Below are positions 16,569 through 25,244 of a stretch of DNA of 25,910 bases, one piece after another (positions within the stretch are counted from its first letter, which is position 1; each line of letters starts with the position of its first letter). The notes beneath the pieces are model-generated. The model had not been told where the DNA came from. It searched no databases and saw only the letters and a list, made by a program, of their open reading frames with translations. Origin of the DNA: Flavobacteriales bacterium UBA6049 (GTDB lineage: Bacteria; Bacteroidota; Bacteroidia; Flavobacteriales_G; Salibacteraceae); the NCBI GenBank assembly GCA_002429085.1, contig DIYR01000217.1, forward strand, positions 1 to 25,910. The letters run 5' to 3'. The position numbers and the translations under genes are program-made.

Positions 16569-19500
16569 TACTCGTTGTTTTGATTTGGTTCGTCAATAAT
16601 TTCTTCTTCCTCTTCGAACAGACCATCATAATCTAGTTCATCAATTCCCATATCAATTTCTATTTCTTCCTCTTCTTGAGGAGGAGCAGGTTGATTCTCA
16701 TTGATGAGTTTATCTAGTTTTTCTTGGGCAACTTCTCTTAAGTTGTCTTCGCCTTGGTAGTTTTCAATAATACTCTCAAGTGCTGCTTTTGCTTGGAAAG
16801 CGTCATCTTTTGCTAAATAGACATCACTCAAAAGAATTAAGCCTTTAGCTAACCAGTAATCGTAGGTTGGAGTAAAGTTAACGAGCTGAAAAATGAGTAC
16901 TTCAGATGAATCTAGATAGTTCTCTTCGTACAATGATTCCGCTGTATAGAATAATGCCTTGGCTGCATATTCTGTAGTAGAAGAATTGATAATAGCTTTG
17001 AACCTTGTACGCGCCTCACTTGAATTACCCAAGTTAAGTTGTGCCCACGCTTTTGCATATTGTGCCTCAATCATTAACACATCGTCTAATTCGTCTAATG
17101 CTAAAACTCTATTGGCGGCAGTATCAATTTTATTGAATTGATCTAGTTCTACATAGCAGCGCATACTTCCGATAACACCGTTTCTTCTGTTCTCAGGATA
17201 TTCAGCAATATTAATGAGTTGCTCAAACTGTTGAGCAGCAACTTCGTATTCCTGGGTAGTAAAGTTGATATAGGATGCCTTACCTAAAGATGGTTCTGTA
17301 AACTTGGAATTTGGTTTACGAAGAATGTTGGTGTAGTAATTTAATGCATCAGGAAAATTACCCGACTTGAATAAACACTCAGCTAAATAAAAGCTCGCGT
17401 TTAAATAGAATATTGGCTGATCAAATTTGGCTAGGTAACGCTCGAAACCATCAGTAGCGTTCGCACAATTACCAGCCATATATTGCAATTCGGTTGATTC
17501 ATAAGTGAGGGAATCGAGACTTCCATTGGATATGTTCATGAAAGCAAGGCTGTTAATATACTCTTCGTATTTTTCAATTTCACCAGACTCTTTATAGATA
17601 TTTTGAATTCCTCGTAATGCACCCTTCGAATCAGCATAATTCGGATTTTCAGCTACAACGCGTTTGAATTCAACTAGTGCTTTCTCGTTTTGATCTTGAT
17701 TGTAGTAAATCAACCCAATATTTACACGAGCTTTTCTACTAAAACTACTGTTTGTAGGGCTTTCTACAACTTTATTGAAATATGCCAATGCTTGATCGTT
17801 TTTGCCTTTGGTTACATAGGTCTGACCAAGTTCAAATCGAGCTGCATCAATATAATCTGAGTTTGGATAATCTTTCTCAAGTTGAGTTAAGGTGGCTAAT
17901 TTCTCATCGGTACGCTTCATTACACCACTGGCTTGTGCGTATTGATAAAGAGCGTAATCAACATCACGAGTTCCTAAATTGATGGCTTTTTGGTAATATT
18001 CGAGAGAAATCAAGTATTCTTTTCTAACGAAGAAACAGTCTCCCGTTCTAATGAGTGCATCACCTGTTCTGATAGAGTCTGCTTCTTGGTAGGCAAGAAA
18101 CTTTCTAAACCATGACGAAGCCTTGTCATAAGATCTTTTTTGATAATAGGCGTAAGCAATATTATAATGTGCAAGGTAAAACTCTGGAAGTAAGATTGCT
18201 CGAGGGTTATACATGAAAGCATTATAGCTTTCTATTGCCTGTGAATACATTTGTTGGCGATAGTATGCGTCTGCTTTCCAGTAGTTAGCCAAAGCAGCCA
18301 AATTCTTGTCTATTGGCTGTGTTAAACTACGATCAAATGTTTGGATTGATTCGTAGTATTGCCCGTTCATAAACTGCTCAACAGCAAAGTTGTACAAGAG
18401 ATCCTGATATACTTCTTTGAAACGGATGTCTAAATCTAAATTGGTTTCAAGAGAAGCAATGGCAGAACGGTAGTTCTTCGAGTTCAAATAGATATTGATC
18501 AAGTACTCATAAGCTTGCTCACTTCGCATGGCATTTGGGTACTTTTTTAAGTATTGAATAAATGCATCAATGGCTTTGTTGTATGGATCGTACTCTAGCT
18601 CATACGATAGCTTTGCGAAATTGAACAAAGACTCCTCGCTCAAAGTAGTATTGTAGTCTGCTTGATATACACTTTGGTAAGCTGCAAGAGCATTTTTCTT
18701 GTCATCTAAGTCCATATAAGCTTCGGCTATTAAGTAGTTAGCCGATTGTGCTAAAGAATCATCTTGATAGATAGTGCGCTTCAGCCAAGGGAGAGCTTCT
18801 TTTGGTCTATCAGCCTTGTAATATGCATATCCTAATTGATAATCATCTTCACGTGTTTTTGTAGCACTCTCTTTTACGAATGTTTCTAAGAAAGGAATGG
18901 CTTCATCAAACTCTCCTTTACTAAAATAACTTTCACCAATTAAGCGTGCAATTTCTTCTTTACGCTTGATTTTTGGTTGATCTATTAAGGGAGTACCATA
19001 TGATATTAAGGAATCGTAGCGTTCTTGTTGGTAATAGATTTGTGTAATGTAGTAAGGAGTTACTCTACTAAATTTCTCATCGTTTTCAATCTTCTTGAAT
19101 GCTTTTAAAGCTGTTTCGTAGTTTCCGTGTTCGTATGAAATGTGCCCATAGTAATAATTTGCTGGAGCGTAGTATTCGTTTGGAACATCAATTAATTGAT
19201 ACAGATTACGCTTTGCTTCGTCTAGGCTATCCAATCTGAAAAACGCATATCCTTTTTTGAATAAGTACTCGTTTCTACTTTCTACATCTAGATCATATGA
19301 GTCAATGAAGTCGAAAAACTGTATTACCTCATCCCATTGTTTCTGACGATAGTTATATCTACCTAGCTGGAAATAAGCATCTTTTACACGTGGGCTTTCA
19401 GGGTATTGCTGTATGAATTCTCTTAGCAGATACTCAGCATTTCTGTTGAATAAATGCATAGCACATAAGGCTTGGTAGTAGGTAGATTCCTCGTAAACCA

Positions 19501-19705
19501 TAGAAGTTTCATCTTCTATATCGTTCAATGCGCGTTCAAAAGCGTGTTTGGCAGCTCCGTACTTTTCCTTGTCGTACAGTTCTAGACCTTCTCTATAATG
19601 CTTTATTTCAGTGCGATATATTTCCGTTTCTTGTGCTTGACTATGTGTGGATAACATAATCACACAAACCAGTAAGAAACTAAGAATTAAAGTGCTTTTT
19701 CGCAT
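16568..19705 (-). CDS. Large TPR repeat protein, exported
   Basis: About 1045 residues with an N-terminal signal peptide (MRKSTLILSFLLVCVIMLSTHSQAQ) and then tetratricopeptide repeats along almost the whole length; recurring patterns include A-x-x-x-F-x-x-A, Y-x-L-G-x-x-Y and Y-P-x-S, like the TPRs of BamD and YbgF-type periplasmic proteins. The last ~40 residues are Pro- and Glu-rich (PAPPQEEEEIEIDMG and LFEEEEEIIDEP). The start given is the ATG that begins the signal peptide directly; in-frame ATGs at 19729 and 19720 would add 8 or 5 residues. No lipobox is seen, so it should be periplasmic or carried to the outer membrane by a partner. It is translated just before the barrel protein with a one-base overlap. 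A scaffold for an envelope complex is the likely role; the process is unknown. Confidence 0.78.
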   Translation of the reverse strand: MRKSTLILSFLLVCVIMLSTHSQAQETEIYRTEIKHYREGLELYDKEKYGAAKHAFERALNDIEDETSMVYEESTYYQALCAMHLFNRNAEYLLREFIQQYPESPRVKDAYFQLGRYNYRQKQWDEVIQFFDFIDSYDLDVESRNEYLFKKGYAFFRLDSLDEAKRNLYQLIDVPNEYYAPANYYYGHISYEHGNYETALKAFKKIENDEKFSRVTPYYITQIYYQQERYDSLISYGTPLIDQPKIKRKEEIARLIGESYFSKGEFDEAIPFLETFVKESATKTREDDYQLGYAYYKADRPKEALPWLKRTIYQDDSLAQSANYLIAEAYMDLDDKKNALAAYQSVYQADYNTTLSEESLFNFAKLSYELEYDPYNKAIDAFIQYLKKYPNAMRSEQAYEYLINIYLNSKNYRSAIASLETNLDLDIRFKEVYQDLLYNFAVEQFMNGQYYESIQTFDRSLTQPIDKNLAALANYWKADAYYRQQMYSQAIESYNAFMYNPRAILLPEFYLAHYNIAYAYYQKRSYDKASSWFRKFLAYQEADSIRTGDALIRTGDCFFVRKEYLISLEYYQKAINLGTRDVDYALYQYAQASGVMKRTDEKLATLTQLEKDYPNSDYIDAARFELGQTYVTKGKNDQALAYFNKVVESPTNSSFSRKARVNIGLIYYNQDQNEKALVEFKRVVAENPNYADSKGALRGIQNIYKESGEIEKYEEYINSLAFMNISNGSLDSLTYESTELQYMAGNCANATDGFERYLAKFDQPIFYLNASFYLAECLFKSGNFPDALNYYTNILRKPNSKFTEPSLGKASYINFTTQEYEVAAQQFEQLINIAEYPENRRNGVIGSMRCYVELDQFNKIDTAANRVLALDELDDVLMIEAQYAKAWAQLNLGNSSEARTRFKAIINSSTTEYAAKALFYTAESLYEENYLDSSEVLIFQLVNFTPTYDYWLAKGLILLSDVYLAKDDAFQAKAALESIIENYQGEDNLREVAQEKLDKLINENQPAPPQEEEEIEIDMGIDELDYDGLFEEEEEIIDEPNQNNE

Positions 19706-19730
19706 GTGTTCTTTATTCATCTTCAACATG

Positions 19731-19738
19731 TAAAAGTA
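19731..19738 (-). promoter_or_regulatory. Possible -7 box for the TPR/barrel operon
   Basis: TACTTTTA on the - strand matches TAnnTTTG except for the last base; TTG lies 17 bases upstream (19758-19756). Transcription would begin near 19726, after the ATG at 19729, which favours the shorter TPR start at 19705. Weak evidence. Confidence 0.22.
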
Positions 19739-19850
19739 CAGGAGGTAAAGAGGGGCAATTATTGGTAACCACTTGAGTTTTCAACACAAACGGGTTGATG
19801 AGACGTAGCTCAATTTGATTATTCTACTGATGCAGGCATATTCGAAATAC

Positions 19851-19858
19851 TAACTTTG
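19851..19858 (+). promoter_or_regulatory. -7 box for ftsE
   Basis: TAACTTTG is a perfect TAnnTTTG match, identical to the box before the ECF sigma gene including the following C. It is 16 bases before the ATG, implying a leader of about 10 bases. No TTTG is visible at -33 with the right spacing. Confidence 0.45.
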
Positions 19859-19874
19859 CTACAAACCATTTAGT

Positions 19875-20546
19875 ATGAGTGAGAACACCGTAATAAAACT
19901 AGAGCAAGCTAAAATCTATCAGGAAAAGGCCTTGATTTTAGACGATGTAAACGTTACCATCGAGAAAGGTCAGTTCGTCTATTTGGTTGGAAAAACAGGA
20001 AGTGGAAAGAGTAGTTTGCTTAAAACATTGTACGGTGAGTTACCCCTGAAAGAAGGAAGTGGACATGTTTCAGAGTTTGATTTGAAGAAATTGAAATCAA
20101 AACAAATTCCATTCTTACGCAGAAAATTGGGAATTGTGTTTCAAGATTTTCAGCTATTAGAAGATCGATCAGTAAACCAGAATTTGGTCTTCGTAATGAA
20201 AGCTACAGGTTGGACTGATAAGCAGAAAATTAAGCAGCGTATGAATGAGGTATTGAAGTTGGTGAACTTGGAAGACAAAGGATCAAGTATGCCTCATGAG
20301 CTTTCTGGAGGTGAAAAGCAACGTGTTGCAATTGCTCGTGCGTTGGTTAATGAACCAGAAATCATATTAGCTGATGAGCCTACAGGAAATCTCGATCCAG
20401 AAACTTCGGAGAGAATCATTCATCTACTGTCTGATATTAGCATGAGTGGAACGGCTATTTTAATGGCAACTCATGATGCCTTATTGATGGAAAAATACAA
20501 ATCGAAGACTATTTTGTGTAGTGAAGGTAAAGTAACTATGTCGTAA
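19875..20546 (+). CDS. ftsE: Cell-division ATP-binding protein FtsE
   Basis: A 223-residue ABC-type ATPase, the cytoplasmic motor of the FtsEX complex that controls peptidoglycan cleavage at the division site. Walker A VGKTGSGKSS (38-47), Q-loop Gln90, signature LSGGEKQR (143-150), Walker B ILADEP (164-169) with Asp167 and Glu168, D-loop NLDP and H-loop His200 are all present, so it should be active. The length and the strong match to the FtsE/LolD branch fit; LolD or a macrolide-exporter ATPase would be the alternatives. No ftsX-like permease gene is nearby, as is often seen in Bacteroidota. The next gene starts 2 bases later. Confidence 0.82.
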   Translation: MSENTVIKLEQAKIYQEKALILDDVNVTIEKGQFVYLVGKTGSGKSSLLKTLYGELPLKEGSGHVSEFDLKKLKSKQIPFLRRKLGIVFQDFQLLEDRSVNQNLVFVMKATGWTDKQKIKQRMNEVLKLVNLEDKGSSMPHELSGGEKQRVAIARALVNEPEIILADEPTGNLDPETSERIIHLLSDISMSGTAILMATHDALLMEKYKSKTILCSEGKVTMS

Positions 20547-20548
20547 GT

Positions 20549-21427
20549 ATGTTTTCGGTTCTTATTCCCGTTCAGAATTATGATGTTGAACCTTTAGTGG
20601 CTCAAATTTTTGAAGCAGCTAAATCGTTTGAACACCCAGTGGAGGTTATCGTAAGAGATGATGGGAGTATGGATGAATATATTACCCAAAATGGTGAGCT
20701 TGTAGCTAAGTATGGGATCAAGCATATTGTGGCATCTTCAGATGAAGGAAGGTCCAAGAATCGAAATGAGCTAGGAAAAGCAGCCCAATGGGATTATCTT
20801 ATTTTCATCGATGCAGATTCGGCCATTTCAACTGATTTCCTTCAAAATTATGCCAACCATTGTTATGAATACCCAGTAATAATTGGTGGAACTTGTTACA
20901 ATGATTCTCCTCCATATCCATCAAGAATACTGAGGTGGACTTTTGGCGTTGAAAGAGAAATGGTTAGTGCAGAAAAGCGAAATGCAGACCCTAATGGTCG
21001 TTTTACTGCCAATAATTTATGTATACGCAAAGATGTTTTTCTCAACACTTTGTTTGATGAGTCAATTGCTCAATATGGGCATGAGGATACCTTGTTTGGA
21101 ATCGAACTCAAGAAGAAAAAGATTAAGGTGTATCACATTGATAATGCAGTTGAGCATTTAGGTTTAGAAACAAATGAGCAGTTCATAGAAAAAACTAAAA
21201 CAGGAGTGCAGACCTTAGCTTACTTGTATAACGCAGGGAAATTGAAATCAGAGGATGTAAGATTGCTTGGAGTATATAGAAAGCTTAAGAATTGTGGAGG
21301 AGGAGTTATTCTGGGTTTATTTGGAAATGTACTTGAAAGGAAAGCTATTTCTCAGTTAACATCAACACGCCCTTCAGTGCGTTGGATGGATGTATTGAAA
21401 CTGATAGAACTTCACAGATCGTTATAA
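20549..21427 (+). CDS. Glycosyltransferase family 2
   Basis: A 292-residue GT-A glycosyltransferase with a standard N-terminal nucleotide-sugar domain: FSVLIPVQNYD at the start, RDDGS (36-40), and the metal-binding FIDADSA with Asp88-x-Asp90. The acceptor-side motif GHEDTLFGIEL (about 176-186) follows. No membrane helix is seen. It sits 2 bases after ftsE and so is probably co-transcribed, with no obvious functional link. The 3' end overlaps the convergent GT4 gene by 16 bases. A role in surface polysaccharide or protein glycosylation is an inference from the adjacent GT4 and formyltransferase genes. Confidence 0.85.
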   Translation: MFSVLIPVQNYDVEPLVAQIFEAAKSFEHPVEVIVRDDGSMDEYITQNGELVAKYGIKHIVASSDEGRSKNRNELGKAAQWDYLIFIDADSAISTDFLQNYANHCYEYPVIIGGTCYNDSPPYPSRILRWTFGVEREMVSAEKRNADPNGRFTANNLCIRKDVFLNTLFDESIAQYGHEDTLFGIELKKKKIKVYHIDNAVEHLGLETNEQFIEKTKTGVQTLAYLYNAGKLKSEDVRLLGVYRKLKNCGGGVILGLFGNVLERKAISQLTSTRPSVRWMDVLKLIELHRSL

Positions 21428-22503
21428 ACTGATAGCAACACTTTTTCGTCTTCTTGGAAATTATGAACTTCTCTTGCCTTAAGAGCATTCTCTTGCAAAA
21501 GACTATAATATTCTTCATTTCCTAATACGGCTTCAATCGCTTTAGCAGAAGATTCTGGTGTTAATTCATCCACTAAGTGCGCAACTTCAAATTCTTGATT
21601 GAAGAGTTCATACTCTGGATAGAGCATTGCAAGTTGTGGTACTCCTGCATGCATATAATCGAAGAATCTATTTGCTAAGCTGAAACGATGGCTAAGTCCA
21701 CCATCGCCAAAGTATGTTATTCCCAAAGCTGCATTTCGAGTAATAGATTTTAAATCAGTAGGTTCTATGTAACCTTTAAACTCAATTCGGTCAGTTAAGT
21801 TGAGTGACTCTGAAAGTTCAATTAAATTATGATAAATGTCTCCAAGTCCGCAAATAATTAGTTTGCGATGGGGAAGTAATTGCATACTTCGAACCAACAC
21901 TTCTAGACCTCGTCCATGATTTACTGCACCTTGATAAAGAATATAGCTTTCTCTTTTCGCTTCACAAGTCGGAATTGGAGACGCTAATCTTGTAGCGTTT
22001 CGTACGATCATGAATGGGGTAGGATATTCGGCCTCGAATAGCTTGGCATAGCCCTTACTTACAGTATATGCAGCCACTGCCTTTGGAACAGAGAATCGTT
22101 CGATAGCTTTCCAGATGCGCTTGATTTTTGGTCTTGAAACAACTTCTTCTTGTTCAGTGAAGTATTCATGTGCATCATATATCATGGGTTTACGTTTCCA
22201 TAAACTCCAAAGAGTACATGGTATTATGGTATCTAAATCACATGCATTGTAGTAATCGAATCTTCGTAGAATTAGATAAAAGAATAATCGAATATTATAT
22301 TCTGCATAAAATAAAAAGCCAGATTCGAACCACCCATCCAAGTGCACTTGTTTGAATGGTTTTTCTGAGAATGGTTTGGAATGAGGTCGTTTTCTTCCAA
22401 CTAGTGTTACATCATACCCACCATTGGCTAATGAAGTACAAATACGAATCATACGCTGATCATAGTTTAGATCAGTTGTTACTGTGCATACAATTCGTTT
22501 CAT
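21412..22503 (-). CDS. Glycosyltransferase family 4 (GT-B)
   Basis: About 363 residues with GT-B architecture. The N-terminal half opens with MKRIVCTVTTDLNYDQRM and contains the nucleotide-binding glycine-rich loop region around SLANGGYDVTLVGRKRP. The C-terminal half has ILYQGAVNHGRGLEVLV and a later E-rich donor-site segment (MLYPEYELFNQEF). I chose the ATG at 22503 because it overlaps the formyltransferase stop as ATGA, the usual coupling arrangement; an ATG at 22521 would give six extra residues. It probably adds a sugar to a lipid-linked or surface glycan. Confidence 0.82.
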   Translation of the reverse strand: MKRIVCTVTTDLNYDQRMIRICTSLANGGYDVTLVGRKRPHSKPFSEKPFKQVHLDGWFESGFLFYAEYNIRLFFYLILRRFDYYNACDLDTIIPCTLWSLWKRKPMIYDAHEYFTEQEEVVSRPKIKRIWKAIERFSVPKAVAAYTVSKGYAKLFEAEYPTPFMIVRNATRLASPIPTCEAKRESYILYQGAVNHGRGLEVLVRSMQLLPHRKLIICGLGDIYHNLIELSESLNLTDRIEFKGYIEPTDLKSITRNAALGITYFGDGGLSHRFSLANRFFDYMHAGVPQLAMLYPEYELFNQEFEVAHLVDELTPESSAKAIEAVLGNEEYYSLLQENALKAREVHNFQEDEKVLLSVYNDL

Positions 22504-23261
22504 ATTATCTCTTCGCGCCAATTAAGTGTTAATGGTATTTGCTTTCCATCTTTCACTGCATAAGGAGGAGGGAAAGGTGGAAAATAAGTAGCGCGAATGT
22601 ATCGATCAATCTTTTCTTCGTTCCATGTCAGATCGATTACTTTTAGGTCGTTAATTTCTTTTCGATAGTGAAGAGATGTTCCTCTTTCTTTAATTAAATG
22701 CGCTTGCTCAATAGGTATGAATTTACCTGCAATTATGTTTGCAATAGCATTTTTAAACAGTTCTTCAGACGCCTTATTAGTTAGTTGGTGCAATGTTTTA
22801 ACATCACAATTTGTAGGGATGGAGAAACGATTTTCAGCCAGAATTGCACCATTATCAATTCCAGATTCTAATCGGTGTAGAGTGGTGCCAAATTCTTTTG
22901 CTTCGTCAATAATGGCAAAAGAGAATTGGTTACAACCTCTGTATTCTGGTAATGGAGCCATGTGCAGGTTAATGGCTAGTTTATTGGCTACATTAATATG
23001 GTCTTGTTTTAGAATTTCGTGGTATTGTACTGAAAGAATAAAATCTATATCTGAATATTGATTTAACTCTTCGAGTGAGCCGTGTACCGGAATGCTGTTT
23101 TCATTAGCAATGGTGGTAACTGATCTTTCTTGGTTGTTCAGTTGCCTGTTGTTGGTGAACAGTGCTACAACTTCAATGTCCAACTTTTTTTGATGATCTA
23201 AAATGTATTGTAAACAAAAGGAACCAATACTCTTGCTCCCCATGAAAATCAGCTTTCTCAA
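22500..23261 (-). CDS. Formyltransferase, probably sugar N-formyltransferase
   Basis: A 253-residue protein of the formyl-transferase (Fmt/PurN/ArnA N-terminal) family, which moves a formyl group from N10-formyltetrahydrofolate to an amine. The catalytic triad Asn-His-Asp is present: Asn98 and His100 in INLHMAPLPEYRG and Asp136 in ESGIDNGAI. It is shorter than methionyl-tRNA formyltransferase and lacks the usual fmt neighbour def. Its stop overlaps the start of a GT4 gene, which points to formylation of an amino sugar for a surface glycan, as with ArnA-like or VioF-type enzymes. No aminotransferase or dehydratase gene supplying the amino sugar is in the window. Confidence 0.8.
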   Translation of the reverse strand: MRKLIFMGSKSIGSFCLQYILDHQKKLDIEVVALFTNNRQLNNQERSVTTIANENSIPVHGSLEELNQYSDIDFILSVQYHEILKQDHINVANKLAINLHMAPLPEYRGCNQFSFAIIDEAKEFGTTLHRLESGIDNGAILAENRFSIPTNCDVKTLHQLTNKASEELFKNAIANIIAGKFIPIEQAHLIKERGTSLHYRKEINDLKVIDLTWNEEKIDRYIRATYFPPFPPPYAVKDGKQIPLTLNWREEII

Positions 23262-23282
23262 ACTCTCTAGACTTTAGGCACA

Positions 23283-23290
23283 CAAACTTA
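23283..23290 (-). promoter_or_regulatory. -7 box for the formyltransferase-GT4 operon
   Basis: TAAGTTTG on the - strand is a perfect TAnnTTTG match, 22 bases before the ATG at 23261. No matching -33 TTTG is visible. Confidence 0.4.
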
Positions 23291-23369
23291 TTCAAACTAT
23301 TGAGCTAGATGCACAGTTGTTGGTTCATAAATACGGCAAGGCTTACTAATTCTAGCGTTGTTCTGCTTG

Positions 23370-23377
23370 TACATTTG
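23370..23377 (+). promoter_or_regulatory. -7 box for murB
   Basis: TACATTTG is a perfect TAnnTTTG match, 19 bases before the murB ATG at 23397, implying a leader of about 13 bases. The -33 region has no clear TTTG. Confidence 0.42.
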
Positions 23378-23396
23378 GTAGATTAAACAGTATGTT

Positions 23397-24413
23397 ATGC
23401 AGTGCTTCAGTAATGTGTCGCTTAAACCGTTCAACACTTTTGGAATTGATATTTCTGCCAAAGAATTAATCAAAGTAAGTAAACAAGATGATCTTGCAGA
23501 GATATTGGTTAGCGAGTATCAGGCGGGAAGAATGCCTCTTATTATTGGTGGAGGAAGTAATGTACTGTTTACCCGAGATGTTGATGGAATGGTGATTTTA
23601 AATCAGTTAAGGGGAATTGAAAAAATCAAAGAAGATAAAGATCACATCTGGGTAAAAGTTGGCGCTGGTGAAGTGTGGCACGAGTTTGTGCTATGGTGTA
23701 TTGACCATAATTTGGCAGGTGTCGAAAATATGAGCTTGATACCAGGTAGTGTAGGAGCTGCCCCAATGCAGAATATCGGTGCATATGGAGTAGAACTGAA
23801 GTCAGTTTTTTCCTCTCTAGAGGCCATTGAACGAGCTTCAGGAAAAACTCACAAGTTTGACAATCCAACCTGTGAATTTGGGTATCGTTCAAGTATTTTT
23901 AAGACACATGCTAAAAACCAGTTTGTTATTACATCAGTTACTTTCAAATTGAATAAACAGCCTTTCTTTAATACTTCATACGGTGCAATAGAACAAGAGT
24001 TGGAATCTTCTGGAATTAGAGAGCTTTCGATAAAGGCAGTTTCCGATGCTGTTATTCGTATTCGTCAGAGCAAGTTGCCAGACCCAGAAGAAATAGGAAA
24101 TGCTGGCTCTTTTTTTAAAAATCCTGTGATTACAAATGCGGCTTACAAAGAGTTAAAAGCGATTCATTCAACAATTCCAGGATATCCAGCTAGTAAAGGT
24201 TACACTAAAGTAGCCGCAGGATGGTTAATTGATCAAGCAGGATGGAAGGGGAGAACTTTGGGTAACTATGGAGTACATAAAAGACAAGCTTTAGTTCTGG
24301 TTAACTATGGAGGAGCTACCGGAAAACAAGTGTTTGATTTGAGTACAGATATTCTTACAGATATTCATCAAAAATTTGGGATAGAACTAGAAAGAGAAGT
24401 GAATATCATCTAG
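23397..24413 (+). CDS. murB: UDP-N-acetylenolpyruvoylglucosamine reductase
   Basis: A 338-residue FAD enzyme that uses NADPH to reduce UDP-GlcNAc-enolpyruvate to UDP-MurNAc, the second committed step of peptidoglycan synthesis. FAD-binding motifs GGGSNVLFTRD (51-61) and IPGSVGAAPMQNIGAYGVE (115-133) are clear. GYRSSIFK with Tyr163-Arg164 marks the E. coli-like type I MurB. The catalytic Ser is Ser238 in GNAGSFFKNP, and the acid sits in the C-terminal FGIELEREV. KVAAGWLIDQAGWKG is also diagnostic. A second ATG five bases upstream is out of frame. The stop codon shares the palindrome CTAG with the stop of the convergent methyltransferase gene. Confidence 0.96.
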   Translation: MQCFSNVSLKPFNTFGIDISAKELIKVSKQDDLAEILVSEYQAGRMPLIIGGGSNVLFTRDVDGMVILNQLRGIEKIKEDKDHIWVKVGAGEVWHEFVLWCIDHNLAGVENMSLIPGSVGAAPMQNIGAYGVELKSVFSSLEAIERASGKTHKFDNPTCEFGYRSSIFKTHAKNQFVITSVTFKLNKQPFFNTSYGAIEQELESSGIRELSIKAVSDAVIRIRQSKLPDPEEIGNAGSFFKNPVITNAAYKELKAIHSTIPGYPASKGYTKVAAGWLIDQAGWKGRTLGNYGVHKRQALVLVNYGGATGKQVFDLSTDILTDIHQKFGIELEREVNII

Positions 24414-25231
24414 ATCTTCGTAGCTACTATGATGTCTTGAAAATCGAAAGGGTTTGATCTTGAACTCCAACTGCCTGGTAAATATTTGGTTACAGAAAGA
24501 CCTTTGTCTTCAATCATCTGAGTCAAATATTTTTCTTCAAAAGCAACATTAGCAGAAGTTACTTTTTCATCCATGAGAGCATAGCCTTCATATCTATGTC
24601 CAAATTCAAACTCAGTTCCTATCATACTTTTTTCACTGACCGAATCAAGCACAAAGAAGGTAGAGAACATATGCCCTCCTGGTTTTAATACTCGCTGTAT
24701 TTCTCCAATATAGTGTTCAACTTCAGAAGGAGACATATGTGTGAAAACACTAGTTAAAAACACTAAATCAAAGTGATTATCAGAATAAGGGAATTTAAAA
24801 GTAGTGGCATCTTTCCCTCCGTCAGTATATAAATCATTATTGAGATCAAAACATTGAAAATGAAAGTTTGGATATTTAGAAGAAATGTGTTTGTTACACC
24901 ACTCAACACCAGTTGGAACTACATCAAATCCTTCGTATAATCCTTTTTCAGAAAGGAAAGATGTAAAAGGTCGAGCCATTCGTCCAATCCCACTTCCTAC
25001 ATCTAGAACGGCATGATCTGCACGCAACCCTGTATATTCTATAAAATAGCCTAGAAAAGTATCTCCTTGTTGTACATAATTTCCTGCTCCAGTAAAAATC
25101 ATACCCTTTGGAGGTACCAAATCTGGTCTTTTACCAGTTACACTTTCTAATGCGTCAACTGGAAGGAAAACAGCGCGTCTAACCCAGTAACGTAACGAAA
25201 CTGGTAAGCGATAAAACAGTGTTCTCAACAT
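24410..25231 (-). CDS. SAM-dependent methyltransferase
   Basis: A class I (Rossmann-fold) methyltransferase of about 273 residues. Motif I LDVGSGIGRM (about 79-88, counting from the GTG at 25240) binds S-adenosylmethionine; FDVVPTGV supplies the acidic residue of motif II, and NHFDLVFLTSVFTHM (motif IV) with RVLKPGGHM (post-IV) completes the domain. The first ~45 residues are basic and may bind a membrane or substrate. The substrate is unknown. The ATG at 25231 is used here; a GTG at 25240 would add three residues. It lies downstream of the mdh terminator and shares its stop bases with murB. Confidence 0.82.
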   Translation of the reverse strand: MLRTLFYRLPVSLRYWVRRAVFLPVDALESVTGKRPDLVPPKGMIFTGAGNYVQQGDTFLGYFIEYTGLRADHAVLDVGSGIGRMARPFTSFLSEKGLYEGFDVVPTGVEWCNKHISSKYPNFHFQCFDLNNDLYTDGGKDATTFKFPYSDNHFDLVFLTSVFTHMSPSEVEHYIGEIQRVLKPGGHMFSTFFVLDSVSEKSMIGTEFEFGHRYEGYALMDEKVTSANVAFEEKYLTQMIEDKGLSVTKYLPGSWSSRSNPFDFQDIIVATKI

Positions 25232-25244
25232 AGGCCGCACAAAA

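Noticed and set aside
14760..19705. SusC/SusD-type nutrient uptake pair
   Set aside because: The barrel lacks a plug and carboxypeptidase-like domain, and the TPR protein has no SusD lipobox or SusD motifs and is far longer.
23626..23892. Two overlapping - strand frames inside murB
   Set aside because: They are antisense to the FAD-binding motifs of MurB and have no features of their own.
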